Shown: in pieces, positions 33,466 through 41,724 of the stretch | How the letters are laid out: each line of letters opens with the position of its first letter | How positions within the stretch are numbered: position 1 is the stretch's first letter | Source: JAWOLE01 sp963815655 | GTDB lineage: Bacteria > Acidobacteriota > Thermoanaerobaculia > UBA5066 > Gp7-AA6 | NCBI GenBank assembly: GCA_963815655.1 | Contig: CAWFHK010000001.1 | Span: forward strand, 186,001 to 250,000 | DNA length: 64,000 nt | Direction of reading: 5' to 3' | Position numbers and translations under genes: made by a program | The notes under the pieces: model-generated | The model's database searches: none | What the model was told of the DNA's origin: nothing | The model's input: the letters and a program-made list of their open reading frames with translations, nothing else

Positions 33466-35379
33466 ATGGATCTGGTCAACCCGATCGTTCGCCGGTGGAT
33501 GGACGACGCGGCGGCGGACCCGGACGCGTTCTGGGCGCGCGCCGCGGAGCAGTCGCACTGGTTCCGCAAATGGGACCGCGCGTTCTCCTGGAATTATCCG
33601 AACTTCCGGTGGTTCGAGGGGGGGCAGACCAACCTGTCGTACAACTGCCTCGACCTCCACGTCGGAAACGGCCGCGGTGGGCAGTCGGCCCTGGTGTCCG
33701 TCAACGAGCGCGGCGAGAGGCGGGTCTTCACGTACGCGCAGCTGCGCCACGAGGTCGAGCGCGTGGCCGCCGGCCTGCGCGGGATGGGCATCCGGAAGGG
33801 AGACCGGCTCACGGTCTACATGCCGACCACTCCCGAGGCGATCATGGTGATGCTCGCGGCGGCGCGGATCGGCGCGATCCACGTGGTCGTCTTCGCCGGA
33901 TTCGGCGCCCGGGCCCTGGGAGACCGCGTCCGGGCCAGCGGGTCGCGCCTGATCTTCACGACCGACATCACGTACCGGAAGGGGAAGGACGTGCCGTTGA
34001 AGGGGATCGTCGACGCGGCGCTCGAGGGCGATCCGCACGACGTCGAGCGCGTCATCGTGTTGAACCGCGTGTCGCCCGATCCGGCCCCGGGCGGGCGCGA
34101 CATCTCCTGGTCGGAGTTCCTCTCGCGCGGAGAGGGACACAGCGGGGCGCACATCCCGATGGAGTCCAACGAGCCCGCCTTCATCCTCGCCACTTCGGGC
34201 ACGACCGCGAAGCCCAAGCTCGCCGTCCATACCCACGGCGGTTACCAGGTGCACATCGCGAGCATGGGGCGGTGGTGCTTCGGGCTGCGCGCGAGCGACG
34301 TCTGGTGGTCCACGTCGGACATCGGCTGGGTCGTCGGGCACAGCTACATCGTGTACGCGCCGCTGCTGGCGGGGTGCGCGACGCTGGCCTACGAGGGGGC
34401 GATCGACTACCCCGCGCCCGACACGCTCTGGAAGATCGTCGAGGAGTTCGGCGTGACGGGCATCTTCACCTCGCCCACCGCGGTGCGGCTCCTCATGCGC
34501 TACGGCGATGACGCGGCGCGCCGGTCCAACCTCTCCTCGCTCGAGAGGGTCTTCTGCGCGGGCGAGGTGCTGAACGCTCCGGCGTGGGAATGGCTGCAGA
34601 ACCGGGTGCTCGGCGGGCGCATCCCCGTGATCGACCACATGTGGCAGACGGAGACCGCGGGCCCCGTCTTCGGAAACCCCTACGGCATCGCGATTCTCCC
34701 GATCAAGCCGGGCTCGGCGACGATTCCGCTGCCCGGCATCCAGTGCGCCGTCGTCGGGCCCACGGGAGAGCCGTGCGCCGCCAACGAGAAGGGGATCATG
34801 GTCATCAAGCGCCCCTTCCCGGGCCTGACGCCCACGCTCTGGGGGGAGCCCGAGCGGTACGGGCGCGACTACTGGGAGCAGCTCCACGGCGTCTACTACA
34901 CGGGCGACTCCGCGCACCTGGACGAGGACGGCTACGTCTGGTTCGCCGGCCGGGCCGACGAGATCATCAAGATCGCCGGGCACCGACTCGGCACGATCGA
35001 GGTCGAGACCGCGTGCCTGCAGCACTCCGCCGTCGCGGAAGCGGGCTGCACGGGGCGTCCGGACGAGCTGCGCGGAGAGGTCATCTCGGCCTTCGTCGTT
35101 TTGAAGCAGGGTCAGGAGCGCTCCGAGGGGCTGAAGAAGGAGCTCCTCGACACGGTCCGGCGCGAGCTCGGGCCGGTGGCCGTGATCGGCGAGCTGAATT
35201 TCGTGGACATGCTCCCCAAGACGCGCAGCGGAAAGATCATGCGGCGGGTGCTCAAGGCGGTGACGCTCGGCAAGGAGCCCGGCGACATCACGACGATCGA
35301 GGACGAGGGCTCCGTCGACGAGGCGCGCCAGGCATGGAGCCAGATGAGCGCCGAGGTCGCCGCCCAACGCCCGCGATGA
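33466..35379 (+). CDS. acs: Acetyl-CoA synthetase-type AMP-forming acyl-CoA ligase
   Basis: 637 aa. Motifs in order: ILATSGTTAKPKLAVHTHGG (P-loop-like A3), WWSTSDIGWVVGHSYIVYAP, DHMWQTETAGPV, GYVWFAGRADEIIKIAGHRLGTIEVE, and the C-terminal catalytic Lys in LPKTRSGKIMRRVLKA. This is the Acs/PrpE branch of ANL enzymes, making acetyl-CoA or propionyl-CoA. The A3 motif reads SGTTAKPK instead of the usual SGTTGKPK, and substrate choice between acetate and propionate is uncertain. The Lys in RSGK is the usual acetylation target of protein acetyltransferases. It is followed by a zinc-independent reductase gene. Confidence 0.85.
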   Translation: MDLVNPIVRRWMDDAAADPDAFWARAAEQSHWFRKWDRAFSWNYPNFRWFEGGQTNLSYNCLDLHVGNGRGGQSALVSVNERGERRVFTYAQLRHEVERVAAGLRGMGIRKGDRLTVYMPTTPEAIMVMLAAARIGAIHVVVFAGFGARALGDRVRASGSRLIFTTDITYRKGKDVPLKGIVDAALEGDPHDVERVIVLNRVSPDPAPGGRDISWSEFLSRGEGHSGAHIPMESNEPAFILATSGTTAKPKLAVHTHGGYQVHIASMGRWCFGLRASDVWWSTSDIGWVVGHSYIVYAPLLAGCATLAYEGAIDYPAPDTLWKIVEEFGVTGIFTSPTAVRLLMRYGDDAARRSNLSSLERVFCAGEVLNAPAWEWLQNRVLGGRIPVIDHMWQTETAGPVFGNPYGIAILPIKPGSATIPLPGIQCAVVGPTGEPCAANEKGIMVIKRPFPGLTPTLWGEPERYGRDYWEQLHGVYYTGDSAHLDEDGYVWFAGRADEIIKIAGHRLGTIEVETACLQHSAVAEAGCTGRPDELRGEVISAFVVLKQGQERSEGLKKELLDTVRRELGPVAVIGELNFVDMLPKTRSGKIMRRVLKAVTLGKEPGDITTIEDEGSVDEARQAWSQMSAEVAAQRPR

Positions 35380-35384
35380 AGCCG

Positions 35385-35426
35385 ACGGGGCACGGGACAC
35401 GGGACTCGGGACTCGGAGCTCTCGAA
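35385..35426. repeat. Heptamer repeat, ACGGGAC word, one arm
   Basis: Six 7-nt units in phase: ACGGGGC, ACGGGAC, ACGGGAC, TCGGGAC, TCGGAGC, TCTCGAA. It fills the 46-bp gap between the acyl-CoA synthetase and quinone oxidoreductase genes. GGAG in the fifth unit is at SD distance from ATG 35426. Confidence 0.85.
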
Positions 35427-36394
35427 TGAAAGCGGTCCGGATCGCCGCGCCGGGCGGGGCCGAGGCAATGCGCCTCGAAGAGGTGCCGCGGCCGGAACCG
35501 AAGGCCGGAGAGGCGGTCGTCAAGATCCAGGCCGCGGGGCTCAACTATATCGACGTCTATCACCGCACCGGCGCCTACAGGGGCTCCTACCCGCTGACGC
35601 TGGGCGTCGAGGGGGCGGGGACCGTCGCGGCCGTCGGACCCGGAACGACCGGGGTTCGCGTCGGGGACCGCGTCGCGTCTGTCGGCTTTGCCGGGTCCTA
35701 CGCGGAGTACGCGGCGGCTCCGGCGGAGAAGCTCGTTGCGATTCCGGAGGGCGTCGGCTTCGAACAGGCCGCCGCGGCAATGCTCCAGGGAATGACGGCT
35801 CAGTACCTGGCAAGCTCGACGTATCCGTTGAAGGCCGGCGACGCCTGCCTCGTCCACGCGGCGGCCGGGGGAGTGGGACAGCTCCTCTGCCAGGCCGCGA
35901 AGATCCGCGGCGCGGTCGTGATCGCGACGGCCGGAGGCCCCGAGAAGACGGCCATCGCCGCCGCGGCCGGCGCGGACGAGGTCATCGACTACAAGGCGAA
36001 CGACTTCGAGGCGGAGGTCAAGCGCATCACCGGCGGCAAGGGAGTCCAGGTCGTCTACGACTCCATCGGGAAGACGACGTTCGAGAAGGGGCTCAACTGT
36101 CTGGCGCGGCGCGGCATGATGGTCCTCTTCGGCCAGTCGAGCGGCCCGGTCGGCCCGATCGATCCGCAGGTCCTGAACCAGAAGGGGTCCGTCTACCTGA
36201 CGCGCCCGAGCCTCTTCCACTACGTCGCTCTTCGCGAGGAGCTCCTCGAGCGGTCGGGCCAGGTCCTCGGCTGGATCCGCGACGGCAGGCTCAGGCTCTC
36301 GATCTTCCGCGAGATGCCTCTGGAGAAAGCCGCCGACGCCCACAGGATGCTCGAAGCCCGGCAGACCGCCGGCAAGGTCCTCCTGGTTCCGTAG
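35426..36394 (+). CDS. Zinc-independent NADPH:quinone oxidoreductase family protein
   Basis: 322 aa, medium-chain dehydrogenase/reductase. GVEGAGTVAAVGPG and AAAAMLQGMTAQYL are typical, and HAAAGGVGQLLCQAA is the NADPH-binding glycine motif. It lacks the catalytic-zinc Cys/His and the structural-zinc Cys cluster, which places it with QOR/zeta-crystallin rather than alcohol dehydrogenases. Reaction likely one- or two-electron reduction of quinones or enones; an enoyl reductase role beside the acyl-CoA synthetase is possible. Probably co-transcribed with it. Confidence 0.88.
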   Translation: MKAVRIAAPGGAEAMRLEEVPRPEPKAGEAVVKIQAAGLNYIDVYHRTGAYRGSYPLTLGVEGAGTVAAVGPGTTGVRVGDRVASVGFAGSYAEYAAAPAEKLVAIPEGVGFEQAAAAMLQGMTAQYLASSTYPLKAGDACLVHAAAGGVGQLLCQAAKIRGAVVIATAGGPEKTAIAAAAGADEVIDYKANDFEAEVKRITGGKGVQVVYDSIGKTTFEKGLNCLARRGMMVLFGQSSGPVGPIDPQVLNQKGSVYLTRPSLFHYVALREELLERSGQVLGWIRDGRLRLSIFREMPLEKAADAHRMLEARQTAGKVLLVP

Positions 36395-36463
36395 GTCGAC
36401 TCCCTTTGTCGTTTTGAGGAGCCCCTCCGCTTCGCCTGTCATTCCAAGCCCCTCGCCCTCCGT

Positions 36464-36573
36464 TGTCATCCCGAGCGAAGCGAGGGATCTGCTCCGGTCG
36501 CTTCGAAGAGCCGCGTTCGCTCGGGACAGGCTCCGCGAGGAATCTGCCTTCGTCGCTGCGCTCAGGATGACAG
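36464..36573. repeat. GAGCGAAGCGA-type inverted repeat pair
   Basis: The left arm reads GTCATCCCGAGCGAAGCGAG then GGATCTGCTC; the right arm at 36541-36573 reads AATCTGCCTTCGTCGCTGCG then CTCAGGATGACAG, its diverged reverse complement. The middle carries TCGGGACAGGCTCCGCGAGG, which recurs in the copy at the right end of the window (near 63895). A member of the family seen at 17807, 49373, 49629, 55043 and 63826. Confidence 0.85.
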
Positions 36574-36727
36574 AGACGAGAATCCAGGCGAGCCGCCTCC
36601 AGACGAGCGTCCGGTGGATCTCGACGCCGTCGCGCAGGATGAGGGGAGGCGAGAGCGGGAGGCGGTCGCGGATCGCCTCCAGGCTCCATGCTCCGATGAA
36701 TCGCTCCTTTGCCGGGCCAGGGCTCAT
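36560..36727 (-). pseudogene. Truncated small reading frame cut by a repeat
   Basis: ATG 36727 has a good SD (GGAGG 9 bp upstream) and begins MSPGPAKERFIGAWSLEAIR, continuing through an Arg-rich segment to a short hydrophobic stretch RRLAWILVSVIL. There the frame enters the CHPERSEGS-type repeat and continues only as repeat-encoded sequence. The strong SD and natural composition suggest a real gene whose 3' part was replaced by the repeat. I cannot name its family; FIGAWSLE faintly recalls lipocalin-like proteins. Confidence 0.35.
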
Positions 36728-36817
36728 CGCCGACCTCCGTCCGTCATGGATTTGCCGCCGCGACTGGAAATATAGTTCCGCCGCAAAGACGATCCGCTCG
36801 CGGAAAGGAGGCTCTCG

Positions 36818-38032
36818 ATGAGGAGGACGCTGTTTGCGGCGCTGGCTTCGGCTCTCCTGCTCGGCGCCGTGACCGCCCTGGCGGCCGACACGATCGTGTT
36901 CGGCGCCGCCATCTCGATCACGGGCAAGACGGCGAAGGAAGGCGGCTACACCCGGGACGGATACCAGTTCGCCATCGACAAGATCAACGAGATGGGTGGC
37001 ATCAAGGTCGGCGGCAAGACGTACAAGGCCGAGCTCAAGTACTACGACGACGAGACGAAGCCCGAGCGGACGGCGCAGCTGATCGAGAAGCTCATCAACG
37101 AGGACAAGGTGAACCTGATCCTCGGCCCCTACGGCTCCTCGCCCACGGGCACGGCCGCCCCGATCGCCGAGCGGTACAAGATCCCGATGGTCGAGGCGAA
37201 CGGGTCGGCCGAGAGCATCTTCTCCAAGGGGTACACATACACCTTCATGATCCTCTCCCCGGCCAGGCTCTACCTGCGCGGCATCATCGACGCCGTCCGC
37301 GCGAAGGACCCCTCGGTCAGGACCGTCGCGATTCTCGGAGAAAACGAGGCCTTCTCCAAGGAGGTTGCCGGAGGAGCGGCCGAGTACGCTAAGGAGAAGG
37401 GGATGGACGTCGTCTACGACGAGCTCTACCCGGCCAACGCGCAGGACGTGAGCGCTCTGCTGACCGCGATCAAGGGGAAGAACCCGGACATCATCCTGGG
37501 CTCCGGACACCTCCAGGACTCGCTCCTCATCGTCAAGCAGGCCAGGGACCTCGGCGTCTCTCCCAAGGCGATGGGATTCTCCGTCGGTCCTTCCTCTCCG
37601 GAGTTCCGCGCGAACCTGGGAAAGGCCGCCGACTATGTCTTCGGAGCCACGCAGTGGACCGAGTCGCTGAAGTACAACGGAGAGGACGCGTGGAAGACTC
37701 CGAAGGCCTTCGGGGACGCGTTTCGCGCCAGGAACCCCGCCTACAAGATCATCCCCTACCAGGTCGCCGAGTCCGCCGTGGCCGTCGTCGCCTACCAGAA
37801 GGCGATCGAGAAGGCCGGAACGATCGACCCGACGAAGGTGCGCGACGCGCTCGCCGCCCTCGACATCATGACCTTCTACGGGAGGATCAAGTTCGACGCC
37901 CGCGGCGTCAACGTCTCCAAGCCGATGGCGGCCGAGCAGTACCAGCCGGACGGCAACAAGTACACCGTCTGGCCGCAGGACGTCGCAGAGAAGCCGGTGA
38001 TGTACCCGATGCCGGCGTGGGACAAGAGGTAG
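36818..38032 (+). CDS. Branched-chain-amino-acid-type ABC transporter substrate-binding protein (system 1)
   Basis: 404 aa. Signal peptide of about 22 residues (ALASALLLGAVTALA), then the type I periplasmic binding fold of the LivJ/AmiC/UrtA group: IVFGAAISITGKTAKEGGYTRDGY near the N-terminus, NLILGPYGS, and VAILGENEAFSKEVAGGAAEYA at the start of lobe 2. LivJ relatives bind amino acids, amides, urea, or aromatic and short organic acids, so the ligand is open. SD AAAGGAGG precedes ATG 36818. It heads a five-component transporter encoded through 41711. Confidence 0.88.
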   Translation: MRRTLFAALASALLLGAVTALAADTIVFGAAISITGKTAKEGGYTRDGYQFAIDKINEMGGIKVGGKTYKAELKYYDDETKPERTAQLIEKLINEDKVNLILGPYGSSPTGTAAPIAERYKIPMVEANGSAESIFSKGYTYTFMILSPARLYLRGIIDAVRAKDPSVRTVAILGENEAFSKEVAGGAAEYAKEKGMDVVYDELYPANAQDVSALLTAIKGKNPDIILGSGHLQDSLLIVKQARDLGVSPKAMGFSVGPSSPEFRANLGKAADYVFGATQWTESLKYNGEDAWKTPKAFGDAFRARNPAYKIIPYQVAESAVAVVAYQKAIEKAGTIDPTKVRDALAALDIMTFYGRIKFDARGVNVSKPMAAEQYQPDGNKYTVWPQDVAEKPVMYPMPAWDKR

Positions 38033-38118
38033 GTCGCAGGTGGAAGGTGGTAGGGGTGGAGCGACGGTTTCGGGTTCCCGTCCCTACCACCTAACACCCA
38101 CCACCTACCACCTTGCCC
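38031..38118. repeat. Heptamer inverted repeat, AGGTGGT word
   Basis: Left arm 38031-38058: AGGTCGC, AGGTGGA, AGGTGGT, AGGGGTG. Right arm 38085-38112: TACCACC, TAACACC, CACCACC, TACCACC. The arms are inverted around a loop of about 26 nt and fill the gap between the binding protein and permease genes of Liv system 1. In the transcript they would form a long hairpin between the first gene and the rest of the operon. Confidence 0.9.
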
Positions 38119-38988
38119 ATGAGTTCGGCTGAACTGGGGCAGATCGCGGTCAACGCGCTGCTGCTCTCGGGCATCCTGGCGCTGGTGGCCCTGGGCTTCT
38201 CCCTCGTCTGGGGCATCATGAACATCGTCAACCTGTCCCACGGCGCCTTCATCGTGATCGGCGCCTACCTGACGTTCGGGATGCACGAGTTCTGGAAGGT
38301 GGACCCGTTTCTCTCGATTCCCGCTTCGATGGCGGCGCTCTTCTGCCTGGGCTATCTGATCCAGCGGTCGCTCATCAACCAGATCATCCGCGCTCCGCTC
38401 CTGGCCACGTTTCTGCTGACGTTCGGCCTGGAGATCCTGATCGTCAACCTGATGAACTTCTTCTTCAAGGCGGATACGCGGTCCGTCATGACGCCCTACA
38501 GCGGCACGGGATTCGCCCTCGGGCCGGTGCGCGTCCCCTTCATCCGGCTCGGGGCTCTCGGGGTCTCGATCGTCCTCGTCCTCCTGCTCGCGGCGTTCCT
38601 GACGCGCAGCCGTCTCGGCCGCGCGATCCGCGGGACCGGGATGGACATCGATGCGGCGCGGCTGACCGGCGTGAAGGTGACGACGATCTACGCGTTGACC
38701 TTCGGGATCGGCGCGGCGCTCGCGGGCGCCGCGGGCTCGCTCCTCTCGATGATCGTCCCGTTCGATCCGAACCTGGGGGGAGGCTACACCGAGCGCGCCT
38801 TCGTGATCTGCGTGCTCGGAGGCCTCGGCAACGTCGCCAACGTGCTGATCGGCGCCGCGGTCTACTCCGTGATCGAGGTCTTCGTCGGCTCGCGCCTGCC
38901 GGCCCTCTCCCAGGCGGTCACGTTCGGGATCCTGGTGCTTCTGCTCGTCGTCCGGCCGCAGGGGATTGCCGGGAAGTCGGTCTCATAG
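38119..38988 (+). CDS. LivH-type permease (system 1)
   Basis: 289 aa with eight predicted transmembrane segments. NIVNLSHGAFIVIGAYLTF is the LivH signature, and GAALAGAAGSLLSMI and CVLGGLGNVANVLIGAAVYS contain the conserved EAA-like and glycine-rich loops. ATG 38119 is preferred to the TTG 6 bp upstream, but neither has an SD because the heptamer repeat occupies the leader. It pairs with the LivM-type permease 39118-40095. Confidence 0.9.
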   Translation: MSSAELGQIAVNALLLSGILALVALGFSLVWGIMNIVNLSHGAFIVIGAYLTFGMHEFWKVDPFLSIPASMAALFCLGYLIQRSLINQIIRAPLLATFLLTFGLEILIVNLMNFFFKADTRSVMTPYSGTGFALGPVRVPFIRLGALGVSIVLVLLLAAFLTRSRLGRAIRGTGMDIDAARLTGVKVTTIYALTFGIGAALAGAAGSLLSMIVPFDPNLGGGYTERAFVICVLGGLGNVANVLIGAAVYSVIEVFVGSRLPALSQAVTFGILVLLLVVRPQGIAGKSVS

Positions 38989-39010
38989 GCGCCTGCCAGA
39001 TGTCGGTCGA

Positions 39011-39079
39011 GTCCAGGGTCCAGTGTCCAAGGTCAGATGAAGTCCAAGGTCCAAGGTCCAAGGTCCAAAGTCCAAAGTA
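39011..39079. repeat. Heptamer repeat array, GTCCAAG word
   Basis: GTCCAGG, GTCCAGT, GTCCAAG, GTCAGAT, a 3-nt break, then GTCCAAG three times and GTCCAAA twice, ending GTA. Here the units are all in one orientation. It lies in the 129-bp gap between livH- and livM-type genes; the livM SD follows further on. It is the longest single-orientation copy of this word. Confidence 0.92.
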
Positions 39080-39117
39080 GCACGCCGAGGATTTGACCTA
39101 TCGGAGGAAGACTGAAA

Positions 39118-40095
39118 GTGCTTAAGGCCCTCCGGTTCGTTCTGTTCGCGGTGGTGTTCGCGGGGCTTCTCGTCCTGCCGCGGGTCGTGTCGTCTTACAA
39201 GCTGCTGACGTACACGACGGTGCTCTGCCTCGCGCTGATGGCGCAGGGGTGGAACTTCATCGGGGGGTACGCGGGATACGCGGCGTTCGGCAACGTCGCG
39301 TTCTTCGGGATCGGCGCCTACACGACGGGGCTCCTGATGCTGTCGAAGTGGCATTTCTCCTTCTTCCCGGCGCTCCTGGCGGGCGCGCTGCTGTCGGCGC
39401 TCGTGGCCATGCTCGTGGGGTTCCCGGTGCTGCGCCTCAAGGGGCACTACTTCGCGATCGCGACGCTCGGCGTGGCGGAGTCCTTCCGGGAGATCGCGGG
39501 CGCCTGGGACCGCGTGACGGAGGGCGCGACGGGCATCGATCTGCCCGTCAGGAGCGACAGCGCCTTCTTCTACTACACGGCCCTCGGATTCGTCGCGGTG
39601 GGGATCGCGGTGACGGCCCGGCTCGCGCGCTCGAAGCTCGGCTACGGCTGGGTCGCCATCCGGGAGGACCAGGACGCCGCGCGGATGCTCGGGATCAACA
39701 CGACGATGTTCAAAGTGGCGGCCTTCGCCCTGTCGGCGGTCTTCGCGGCGTGCGCCGGTGGCATCATCGCCTACCAGAACATCCACGTCGCGCCCAACGA
39801 CTTCTTCAAGATCGAGTACACGCTCCAGATGATCATCGCCTGCATCATGGGAGGTACGGGGACGGTGTGGGGGCCGCTCCTCGGCGCGGCCGTGTACCAG
39901 CTCCTCTCGACCTATGTCTGGAGCCACTTCCTGGAGCTGCATCCGACGGTGCTCGGCGCGATCATCGTCTTCTTCATCGTCTTTCTCCCGCGCGGCCTGA
40001 TGGAGCTCTTCCGCCGGCTCGCCGCCGTGGCGCGCGGCGGCCGGTTCGGCTCCGACGTCCTGCTCGCCAACGTGCGCGCGAGCCGGCTCGACTAG
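39118..40095 (+). CDS. LivM-type permease (system 1)
   Basis: 325 aa, about nine transmembrane segments. WNFIGGYAGYAAFGNVAFFGIGAYTTGLL is the LivM signature region, and GHYFAIATLGVAESFREIA and GYGWVAIREDQDAARMLGIN are typical cytoplasmic loops that contact the ATPase. GTG 39118 is preceded by GGAGG at 39103-39107. The fused ATPase gene begins 17 bp after its stop. Confidence 0.9.
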   Translation: MLKALRFVLFAVVFAGLLVLPRVVSSYKLLTYTTVLCLALMAQGWNFIGGYAGYAAFGNVAFFGIGAYTTGLLMLSKWHFSFFPALLAGALLSALVAMLVGFPVLRLKGHYFAIATLGVAESFREIAGAWDRVTEGATGIDLPVRSDSAFFYYTALGFVAVGIAVTARLARSKLGYGWVAIREDQDAARMLGINTTMFKVAAFALSAVFAACAGGIIAYQNIHVAPNDFFKIEYTLQMIIACIMGGTGTVWGPLLGAAVYQLLSTYVWSHFLELHPTVLGAIIVFFIVFLPRGLMELFRRLAAVARGGRFGSDVLLANVRASRLD

Positions 40096-40112
40096 GCGAC
40101 ACGAGCAGAGCC

Positions 40113-41711
40113 GTGACGGACTCGCCTCCCGCCCCCCGCCTCCCGTCTCCCGTCTCCGGGCCTCCGCTCCTCCATGCCCGCGCGATCACGAAGCGGTTCG
40201 GGGGGCTCGCGGCCGTGGCGGGCGTGGACCTGACGATCCGGAGGGGGGAGGTCCTCGGCGTCATCGGGCCCAACGGCGCCGGGAAGACGACGCTCGTCAA
40301 CTGCATCACGGGGCTCGACAAGCCGACCTCGGGAACGATCCTCTTTCGCGGGGAGGACATCACGAAGACGCCGAGCTACGCCATCGGGCGTCTCGGGATC
40401 GCGCGCACGTTCCAGGTCGTCAAGCCCCTGAAGCAGCTCTCCGTGCGGGACAACGTCGCGATCGGCGCCATGTTCGGGGCTCGCGGCAAGGAGCGCACGG
40501 CGGCGGAGGCCCGCGACCGCGCCGAGGAGGTCGTCACGCGCGTCGGCCTCCAGCACCGCATCGACCACACCGCCTCGGACCTGACGATTCCGGATCTGAA
40601 GCGCCTGGAGCTGGCCAAGGCCCTCGCCATGGACCCCGAGCTCCTCTTCCTCGACGAGGTGATGGCAGGCTTGAACCCGACGGAGATCGAGAGCGCGATG
40701 GAGCTCCTCCGGCGGATCAACCGCGACGGCGTCACGCTCTTCGTCATCGAGCACGTCATGAAGGCGATCATGGGGATCTCCGACCGGGTCGTCGTGCTCC
40801 ACTACGGGCGGAAGATCGCCGAAGGCGAGCCGCGGGAGATCGTCGAGAGCCCGGAGGTCATCGAGGCGTACCTGGGGGAGCGCTTCGCTCGGCGGGCGAG
40901 GTCGGCGGACCAGCCGGACCGGATGACCTCGGATGGAGTCTTCCGACAGTCCCCGCTTCCGGAAGAGGAGGCCTGGAAGCCCACCCTCCCGCTGCCGGGG
41001 GAATCTCTCCTCGAGGTCAACGGCCTCTCCTCGGGGTACGGGCCGGTCCAGATCCTCTGGGACGTCTCTTTCGAAGTGAAGCAGGGAGAGATCGTCGCCC
41101 TGATCGGCGCCAACGGCGCCGGCAAGACGACGCTGCTGTACACGCTCTCGCAGCTCATCAAGCCGCGCTCCGGCTCCATCCGGTTCGCGGGACGGGACCT
41201 GACGCGGGCGCGTCCCGAGGAGGTCGTGGGCGCGGGCATCGTCCACGTGCCGCAAGGGCGGCGTCTCTTCGCGGGGCTGACGGTCCGGGAGAACCTGCTT
41301 CAGGGGACGTATCTGCGGCGCGACGCGGCCGGAATCGAGGAGGACCTCGAATGGGTGTACGGCCTGCTCCCGCGCTTGAAGGAGCGGGCGAACCAGCTCG
41401 CCGGCCGCCTGTCCGGCGGCGAGCAGCAGATGTGCGCGATCGGCCGCGGCCTGATGAGCCGGCCGAGCCTGCTCCTGATCGACGAGCTGTCGCTCGGCCT
41501 CGCTCCGCTCGTCGTGGACACGCTCCTCGAGCTGATCTCCCAGATCAACCGGAAGGGGACGACCGTGCTCCTGGTCGAGCAGGACGTGCAGGTCGCCCTC
41601 GAGCACGCGCACAGGGGCTACGTGCTCGAGACCGGGCGGATCGTCCAGACGAACACCGCGCCGCGGCTCCTGGAGGACCCTCGGATCCGGCAGGCGTACC
41701 TGGGTCTTTGA
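40113..41711 (+). CDS. LivG-LivF fusion: two ABC ATPase domains in one polypeptide
   Basis: 532 aa. Domain 1 (about 15-255) is LivG-like, with Walker A GPNGAGKTT, signature region LTIPDLKRLELAKAL, and Walker B LLFLDEVMAGLNPTE. After a linker of about 40 residues (from RFARRARSADQPDR) domain 2 (about 297-532) is LivF-like, with Walker A GANGAGKTT, signature LSGGEQQMCAIGRGL and Walker B LLLIDELSLGLAP. In system 2 the same two ATPases are separate genes. The atypical domain 1 signature is common in LivG relatives. Start GTG 40113 lacks a good SD; residues 4-16 are encoded by a heptamer repeat. Cytoplasmic, powers LivHM. Confidence 0.9.
   Translation: MTDSPPAPRLPSPVSGPPLLHARAITKRFGGLAAVAGVDLTIRRGEVLGVIGPNGAGKTTLVNCITGLDKPTSGTILFRGEDITKTPSYAIGRLGIARTFQVVKPLKQLSVRDNVAIGAMFGARGKERTAAEARDRAEEVVTRVGLQHRIDHTASDLTIPDLKRLELAKALAMDPELLFLDEVMAGLNPTEIESAMELLRRINRDGVTLFVIEHVMKAIMGISDRVVVLHYGRKIAEGEPREIVESPEVIEAYLGERFARRARSADQPDRMTSDGVFRQSPLPEEEAWKPTLPLPGESLLEVNGLSSGYGPVQILWDVSFEVKQGEIVALIGANGAGKTTLLYTLSQLIKPRSGSIRFAGRDLTRARPEEVVGAGIVHVPQGRRLFAGLTVRENLLQGTYLRRDAAGIEEDLEWVYGLLPRLKERANQLAGRLSGGEQQMCAIGRGLMSRPSLLLIDELSLGLAPLVVDTLLELISQINRKGTTVLLVEQDVQVALEHAHRGYVLETGRIVQTNTAPRLLEDPRIRQAYLGL
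40123..40157. repeat. Heptamer repeat within the 5' coding region of livGF
   Basis: Five exact 7-nt units: CGCCTCC, CGCCCCC, CGCCTCC, CGTCTCC, CGTCTCC. It lies inside the livGF fusion gene and encodes the Pro/Ser/Arg-rich residues SPPAPRLPSPVSG before the ATPase fold begins at HARAITKRFGG. If translation instead began downstream no standard start codon is available in frame, so the repeat is very likely translated. Confidence 0.85.
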
Positions 41712-41724
41712 TTCCCTCCGCTAC

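Larger units (their letters stand above)
36395..36817. other. Intergenic region with repeats, a gene fragment and the liv1 promoter region
   Basis: 423 bp without an intact gene. From left to right: a partial copy of the CHPERSEGS-type repeat (36413-36460), two arms of the same repeat family (36464-36494 and 36541-36573) around about 45 bp, a truncated minus-strand reading frame (36560-36727), and 90 bp of AT-richer sequence holding TATAGT at 36771-36776 upstream of the solute-binding protein gene. A TGGATT 18 bp before TATAGT is a weak -35 candidate. Confidence 0.6.
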
